From Tupaia tana (Eukaryota; Chordata; Mammalia; Scandentia; Tupaiidae), in assembly GCA_026018925.1 (NCBI GenBank), contig JAKSZU010000004.1, positions 12,540,964-12,604,963 on the forward strand: DNA of 64,000 nucleotides. The letters are read 5' to 3'. Both the position numbers and the translations under genes were made by a program. This document shows, one piece after another, positions 58,303 to 64,000 of this stretch. The notes below the pieces were generated by a model that saw only the letters and a program-made list of their open reading frames with translations, was not told where the DNA came from and did no database searches. Each line of letters opens with the position of its first letter. The first letter of the stretch is position 1.

Positions 58303-58965
58303 TGGAGTCGGAGCGCTGTCAAAGCCTTTAGCATAAGCCCCAGCCTCTCAGTGAGAGCCTGCGGAGCAGCGTGGAGGAAGGTGTGTGTGTGAATTCATGG
58401 GGTCAGGGTCACGGCCGGAGCTGGCTGTGGGCACGTCGGTCCTGAAGCGGACCTCGGAGTGGAAGGGACATTGTACACCACCCTAAATGCCCCACACCAC
58501 CTCGGAAGGTGGCAGCTGTAAGTTGAAGCCCCTAGTGGCAGAGCCCAGGCTAACAGCATCACTTGACTCTAGAGGAAAGGGGAGTTCGGGCGGAAGTGCG
58601 GGTCGAGCTGCCAGTCATGTCTAGAAGGCCCAGGAGGGCTTGGGGGCCTCCTGGACGCCCGCTTCCCCTGGGGAGAGTCTGGGGTCCCAACAAACAAAAA
58701 GAAATCCAATGTCTTCCACTTTTGATGACAGCAACTAGAATGTGTTGCTGATGGGCGTGAACGGGGAGGCAGGGCAGGTGCACATGTGAGTATCAAGTCC
58801 AGGGGAGATAGGCACCCTGTGTCCCAGAGGGGTCCGGGGAGCCCCATTTTCCCAGAAGCAGACCCATCCAGGACCCAGAGGCAAGATTGTTGGTGCAGCG
58901 TCCCACCAGCAACTCAAAGAGCAACAAGACCACGTGCTCAGGGGAATCAAGGTAGGACTCTGTAG

Positions 58966-59575
58966 ACCCAGCCCGGGCACCGTGTGGGGAGGGCGGGACA
59001 GGGGGTACGGAATCAGAGCTGGGGGAGCAGGGCAGACCCGGCCGGGGCACCATGTAGGGAGGTGGGATGGGGATATGGAATCAGAGCTGGGGGAGCAGGG
59101 CAGACCCGGCCGGGGCACCGTATGGGGAGGCGGGACGGGGGTACGGAATCAGAGCTGGGGGAGCAGGCAGACATGGCCGGGGCACAGTGTGGGGAGGCGG
59201 GACAGGGGTACGGAATCAGAGCTGGGGGAGCAGGCAGACACGGCCGGGGCACCGTATGGGGAGGCGGGACGGGGGTATGGAATCAGAGCTGGGGGAGCAG
59301 GCAGACATGGCCGGGGCACAGTGTGGGGAGGCGGGACAGGGGTACGGAATCAGAGTTGGGGGAGCAGGCAGACACGGCCGGGGCACCGTATGGGGAGGCG
59401 GGACGGGGGTACGGAATCAGAGTTGGGGGAGCAGGCAGACACGGCCGGGGCACAGTGTGGGGAGGCGGGACGGGGGGTACGGAATCAGAGCTGGGGGAAT
59501 AGGGCAGACCCGGCCGGGGCACCGTGTGGGGAGGCGGGACGGGGGTACGAAATCAGGCAGAGCTGGCAGAGCAGG
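58966..59575 (+). repeat. 67-bp minisatellite, nine copies
   Basis: GGAATCAGAGCTGGGGGAGC recurs every 67-68 bases (AATCAG at 59011, 59079, 59147, 59214, 59281, 59348, 59415, 59483, 59551), each with CCGGGGCACCGT and GGGGAGGCGGGAC. Copies alternate between 'caccgtatgg' and 'cacagtgtgg' forms, suggesting a higher-order unit of two. Confidence 0.96.
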
Positions 59576-60107
59576 AGGCGGCTGGCTGAGGGCAAAGCTT
59601 GCCCACTGCCCACTGTTGGGGGGCTTGCTGCCCTGTCAGGGCTGTGGAAGTCCCCCAGGGAGTGTTCCAGCCACCACTCCCGTAGCTCCCAAGGAAGGTT
59701 CTGCGGCCTCCACCAAACCAGAATGCCAGCGCCAAGGCTTCCACTTGGCTCAGCTGGCACACGGGGGTAGGGTAGGGGCGGCAGGACCTGCAAGGCAGAC
59801 AGAGTAGGAGCTGGGCTAGGGCCGGGAGCATGGCCACAGGCCTCACCTCACCTGGCGCGGAGGTCTCTAACGCGGTGACGGGATGGGCGGCAAGGACCGC
59901 TCTGCACCCGGGCCATCTTGGAGGTGGCTGTTTCTCGGGCTGTTTCTGTTGCTGGGGACTCTGCTGCAAGTGGTGCCAGCGGGCGTCCCGACTGCTCCCG
60001 TGCTGTAATGCTTCTTCTGGGCCATCCTCGATGACCTGAGCAGGCTTGCTTATTACTGTAAGGCTTGCTTATTACCTACTCATTAGCCCTTGCTTCACCT
60101 ATATATA

Positions 60108-60276
60108 TATATTTTTTAAAGAATGATTCCTTTAATTAACTAATTATTATTATAAAATTTGACCAGAGAGAGAGAGACAGAGACAGAGAGAGTAAAGCAA
60201 GTCGCCAGGTCTGGGACTTGACCTGTGGTCGATCATGTGGAAGTTCAGAACCTCAGCCACCACGCCACCTGCCAGC
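60108..60276 (-). repeat. Lineage SINE, short class, minus strand
   Basis: 'aaaatttgaccagagagaga', (GACAGA)n, then directly 'gtcgccaggtctgggacttg' and the head 'ccaccacgccacctgcc'. It lacks the middle body seen in the long class, just as the copy at 20444-20650 does. Confidence 0.8.
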
Positions 60277-60414
60277 ACCTCCCTGCTTTATGATGCTCCA
60301 TACCCGGTACGCAGTAGGTGCTTACTAAAGAGTAGCTCTCGTTAATCCAGACCGTGCAAGGATTCTTAGGGAGCTAGCTGGAGCAGAGTTTGTCGTGAGC
60401 AAAACCTCAGTGCT

Positions 60415-60462
60415 CTTCTCGGGCTCTGGGCTCTGGGCTCTGGGCTCTGGGCTCTTGGCTGA
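60415..60462 (+). repeat. 7-bp tandem repeat (GGGCTCT)n
   Basis: Five to six copies of GGGCTCT in a row. Confidence 0.9.
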
Positions 60463-61384
60463 GGAGGGCGGTGCTGAGTGCATATCACGGGCTGAGTTCG
60501 ACCCACAAACAGGTCAGCCCAGAAGGGGAGGGAGGAGCCCTGGGAAATCCTGGAACAAGGGTCTTTGCCAGCTGGGGTGCGTGGGGCAGGGTCAGAGCGG
60601 GCTCCCTGAGCGGTAGGTGAGCCTGGGTCTGAAGGAAGAGTAAATGTAGCCGGTGGAGCAGGCATTGAATGGAAGTTCCAGTCCTGCAGTGCCACTGCGG
60701 TGGGGGCCTCAGCCTGAGAGGTGCCCGCAGGGGGAGCAGCTGGCCGGGAGGGGCAGCGTGGGAGGCAGGTGCCTCGGCCTGTCTGGACACACTGGGGTTT
60801 AAAGCGGGGGGGACGCATGGCTGGTGGCGTGTGCACACAGTCCCTCCCTCAGGCTGCTGTGGGGAATGGACGGGGTGAGGGGCAGGACCAGTAGGGGCCA
60901 AGGCAATGGCCAGGCCAGAGGTGACTGAGGTCAGAGGCTAGGGTGGATGAGGGGATGGAAGGACCAGATGCCAAGTGGGGGAGGGAGGAGAGGAGGAGTC
61001 AAGGGAGAAGAATGTTCCAGAAAGGAGAACCAGCTCAGAGGTAGAAAGGCTTCTGGCTGGGGCAGCCAGAAGGGGTTGTCTGTGGGGACAGCGGACGGGG
61101 AAGGGCGGGTGTGGGGGAGGGCTCTAGCTCAGCTCAGGCGTGTGGGGTTTCTGACGCCTTTGAGACGCCACATGGTGCAGGGTTGGGGGCTGGGACACCC
61201 CGAGGGGCCCAGGGGAAGCCCCCCTCAAGGGACGCACGCACAGGGTGGGGGGCTCCGTGACTGTTGGGCAGAGGGGACCCCTTATGCTGATCGGGGCGCA
61301 GGCCAGAGGGCAGGGCAGGGCTAGCTCTGGGCGGAGTCCTAGAAGACAAGCAGGGTCTGAGGACAGAGAAGGGAAGAACAGGAG

Positions 61385-61785
61385 GGCCCAGGGAGGACAC
61401 TCAGGGACCAGAGAGGACAGGAGGGCCCAGGGAGGACACACAGGGCCCAGGGGAGGACAGGAGGGCCCGGGGGGGGGGACACACAGGGCCCGGGAGAGGA
61501 CAGGAGGGCCCAGGGAGGACAGGAGGGCCCGAGGGGAACAGGAGGGCCCGGGAGGGACAGGAGGGCCTGAGGAGGACACACAGGGCCCAGGGAGGACAGG
61601 AGGGCCCGGGGGGGGGTGCGACAGGAGGGCCCCGGGGGGGACAGGAGGGCCCGGGGAGGACAGGAGGGCCCGGGGAGGACACGCAGGGCCCGGGGGAACA
61701 GGAGGGCCCAGGAAGGACACGCAGGGCCCAGGGGAGGACAGGAGGGCCCAGGGAGGACACGCAGGGCCCAGGGGCCGCCCACAGA
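61385..61785 (+). repeat. G-rich minisatellite (AGGAGGGCCCGGGGAGGAC)n
   Basis: About 20 units of 17-22 bp built from GGAGGACA, GGAGGGCCC or CACAGGGCCC words with G runs of varied length. It explains the collagen-like open frame on the minus strand (61124-61876). Confidence 0.95.
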
Positions 61786-62224
61786 GCCCAGGTGCAGGGA
61801 GGGCTGGGACCTTGGCGTCCAGGAGGCTGGAGCAGCAGGAACCGAGCGGGGACCGTGACCATGGCGTGGAGTGCACAGTAACCTGCGGGGCAGGAACTCC
61901 GGGGCCTTTCCTGTCTCAGAGGGAGGGCGTGCTCAGGCCGCTGCCTGCTGGGAGCCTCTGAGCGCAGGTAGACAGGGAGGGGACTCTGATGGCAGAGGCC
62001 AGCCAGGATGCCTGTGAGGTCTAGGTGACAGACGAGAGCAGGCAGCCTGGTGGGGATAGCGAGAAGGTGGGCTGGGCGGCCTGGGGGCCCTGAGAGGACC
62101 TGGCAGTGAGGGGCAGAGCTCAGGCACTGGAGGGAGCCCTGAGAGCTCTGGGCCACCCAAGGGGACACGTCCCTGAAGGGCCACTCTGGGGGAATGAAGT
62201 CACAGTGTGGGTTGGCGACACGCC

Positions 62225-62415
62225 CAGCACCGGCCTCAGAGCTTTACAGGGACACGTAGCAATCTCACTGCAGCCCCGCGAGGTGGGCACAGTGCTGTTG
62301 TAGAGATGAGCAAGAACTCAGAGACCATGAGCAATGGCGCAGGGCCACACAGGCAGTGGTGGGAGCTGGGCCTGACCCTGCCTGCAGGGCCCGAGTCCAG
62401 GCCCGTAAGGTCGTT
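62225..62415 (-). repeat. MIR SINE, minus strand
   Basis: 'tctcactgcagccccgcgag', 'gtagagatgagcaagaactc' and 'gcagggccacacaggcagtg' follow the reverse of MIR. Confidence 0.7.
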
Positions 62416-62473
62416 CTGGACAGCTCTGCTGCTGGGTCGCAGTTTCCCATGGTCATAAAATGAAACCCACGGT

Positions 62474-62714
62474 GGGGCCGGCACACGGTGTGGAGGCTAA
62501 GGTGCTGGGCTTCCACATGGCGAACCGCAGTTCGAGTCCTAGACCCGGAGACTTGAAAATCACACCAGGAGCATGTGCGTGCATGCCCAAAATCCTGAGA
62601 GGAGAATGGAGAAGGGATTGCGACGTGGCCATCCCACTAGGGGGGCTGGTTTCTCTCTGTATCTCTCTGGCAAGCACATTCACCCTACAGCAAAAAATCA
62701 GAAACCAAAAAAGG
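62474..62714 (+). repeat. Lineage SINE, long class, with probable TSD
   Basis: Plus copy: head 'ggggccggcacacggtgtgg', B box AGTTCGAGTCC, body 'aaaatcctgagaggagaatg', 'tctctctggcaagcacattc' and an A-rich tail. ATGAAACCCACGGTG before it and ATGAAGCCACAGGTG after it look like an aged target duplication. Confidence 0.9.
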
Positions 62715-63267
62715 AAAAAATGAAGCCACAGGTGAACTGGAGGGAGGGGGATGGAGCGGTTAGAGGAGGTTTTCTGGAGGCGACAGCATTTTAATGGGGC
62801 TCTAAGAGGTGGGAAGGGCCACCCAGGCGGCACTGTCATAAATTAGATGATTACACATGACACACACACATCCTCATCAGAGCAGGAGGGGTGTCAAGAG
62901 CCATCTTCCTAAGGAGGGCTGGGGTCACTGGGCAGCGGACACGCACCATGTGACCACACCCGAGCTGCACAGGAGCCGGGAAGGGCCTCCAGGGTGTGCA
63001 GGCTCTGGCTCTGGGGAGAAGGAATTCCGCAGTCCCAGGAAGCAGGGCTGCCACTGGGGGTGCTGCCTGCCCGTAGAAGGGTGTCTGAGGGGAGAGGCCG
63101 GATGCCTGAGTGCGGAGAAGCCCTGGGAGGCTGGAGGGCCTCTTCTGTCAGAACAGAAAGATGGAGACTTGAGTCCTACTCCTGGTGCAGCTCGACTGCC
63201 TGCAGAGTCAGTTAGCAAAGCTGGGGGAAGGAGGCTGGGGCTGGACTGTGGCTTTAATATGTCCTCT

Positions 63268-63502
63268 TTTTTTTAAGCTGCTAGAGGGCGTGTGTGCTCA
63301 CTAGAGAAAGAGATAAGGAGAGGGAGAAAGCATCCCCAGTGGGGCGTGGTCATGTTGTAATCCCTTCTCCGTTTTTCCATCCTGTTGGGATTCTGGGCAC
63401 GCATGAGCATGTGCCTGGTGTTTTCCCAGCTGCTGGGCCGGGATTTGACCTGTAGCTGGTCCTGTGAGATCTGGCCTTCCTTAACCACCAGGCTAAGGGG
63501 CT
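63268..63502 (-). repeat. Lineage SINE, minus strand, diverged
   Basis: T-run, 'gctgctagagggcgtgtgtg', 'gtaatcccttctccgttttt', 'gggccgggatttgacctgta' and 'ccttaaccaccaggctaagg'. Confidence 0.8.
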
Positions 63503-63774
63503 GCTTGCTTTAAAGCATGGGGGGTTGGGGGCAGATGGAGGTGCAGTGCTAAAGCATGACCTCTGTGAGGCCAACCCACGGGGAGGGGCTACACTCACCT
63601 CTAGAGACCTAGATGCCAGGCACCGCCTGCCCGAGACCCAGCACAGAGGCGGGTCGCAGCACTGGGACCCTGCTGGGCTACGGGTGCGCCTCGCTCTTGC
63701 TCGGGGAAGAATTAGATAAATAAACCTAAAAAGAAGTTTGGGCAAAGATATACAAAGGGATTTAATTGTAATTT

Positions 63775-64000
63775 TATTATGATTGCTATTTTTAGTTTTT
63801 GCTGTAGGGCACGTGCACTCACCAGAGAGACAGGGAAAGTGAGAAATTATCCCATAGGGAATGGCCACACCGCAATCCCTTCTCCATCCTCCTCTCAGGA
63901 TCTTGGGCATGTACGCACACACACCTGGAGTGATTTTCAAACCACTGGGTCCAGGACTCGAACTGAAGGGTTGTCCATGAGAGACCCAGCCACCCCAACC
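63775..64000 (-). repeat. Lineage SINE, minus strand, cut by window end
   Basis: 'gtttttgctgtagggcacgt', 'gccacaccgcaatcccttct' and 'ccaggactcgaactgaaggg'; the head end 'cagccaccccaacc' reaches the last base. Confidence 0.88.

Noticed and set aside
61124..61876. Collagen-like Gly-Pro-rich frame on the minus strand
   Set aside because: It is the reverse reading of the G-rich minisatellite; there are no regular Gly-X-Y triplets and no splice context.
1..64000. CRISPR arrays, operons, phage or plasmid systems
   Set aside because: Tandem repeats here lack unique spacers of constant length, and the intron-split genes and mammalian repeats show nuclear vertebrate DNA.

Overview
This is nuclear DNA of a placental mammal. 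It carries two intron-split, single-copy vertebrate genes in tandem on the + strand, LAPTM5 (start codon 1366, stop 19905) and MATN1 (start codon 33684, stop 41943), the same neighbours and relative orientation as on human 1p35. Both can be reassembled exon by exon with intact reading frames: LAPTM5 gives 262 residues (the human length) and MATN1 gives 493 (human 496). No Alu, B1/B2, carnivore, ruminant, Afrotherian or bat SINE was recognised. Instead there are at least 14 copies of another tRNA-derived SINE, which argues against a primate, mouse-like rodent, carnivore or ruminant. The species is not named because the sequence alone does not settle it. Layout: 1-1365 is LAPTM5 upstream sequence with an old MIR and an ETS-type site close to the start codon. 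1366-19905 is LAPTM5: eight coding exons, a 11.9-kb first intron with SINEs, MIRs and two minisatellites, and a last intron holding a 10-11-bp minisatellite and a pyrimidine tract. 19906-33683 is intergenic: a young SINE with a perfect 10-bp target duplication that brings the only AATAAA cluster noticed soon after LAPTM5, a 16-bp minisatellite, a solo retroviral LTR with 4-bp flanking duplication, and a CpG-dense stretch. 33684-41943 is MATN1: eight coding exons encoding signal peptide, VWA, EGF, VWA and a C-terminal coiled coil; its last intron is a U12-type AT-AC intron with a consensus donor and branch site. 42336-64000 holds no convincing gene, only SINEs, MIRs, a candidate second LTR, a small inverted-repeat element and several minisatellites. 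The two genes do unrelated jobs: LAPTM5 is a lysosomal adaptor of blood cells and MATN1 is a secreted cartilage matrix protein, so their adjacency is shared ancestry of the locus and not a functional cluster. I found no new multi-gene system. The most unusual content is the SINE family with two length classes and rearranged copies, the high density of GC-rich minisatellites, the solo LTR, and the minor-spliceosome intron in MATN1.
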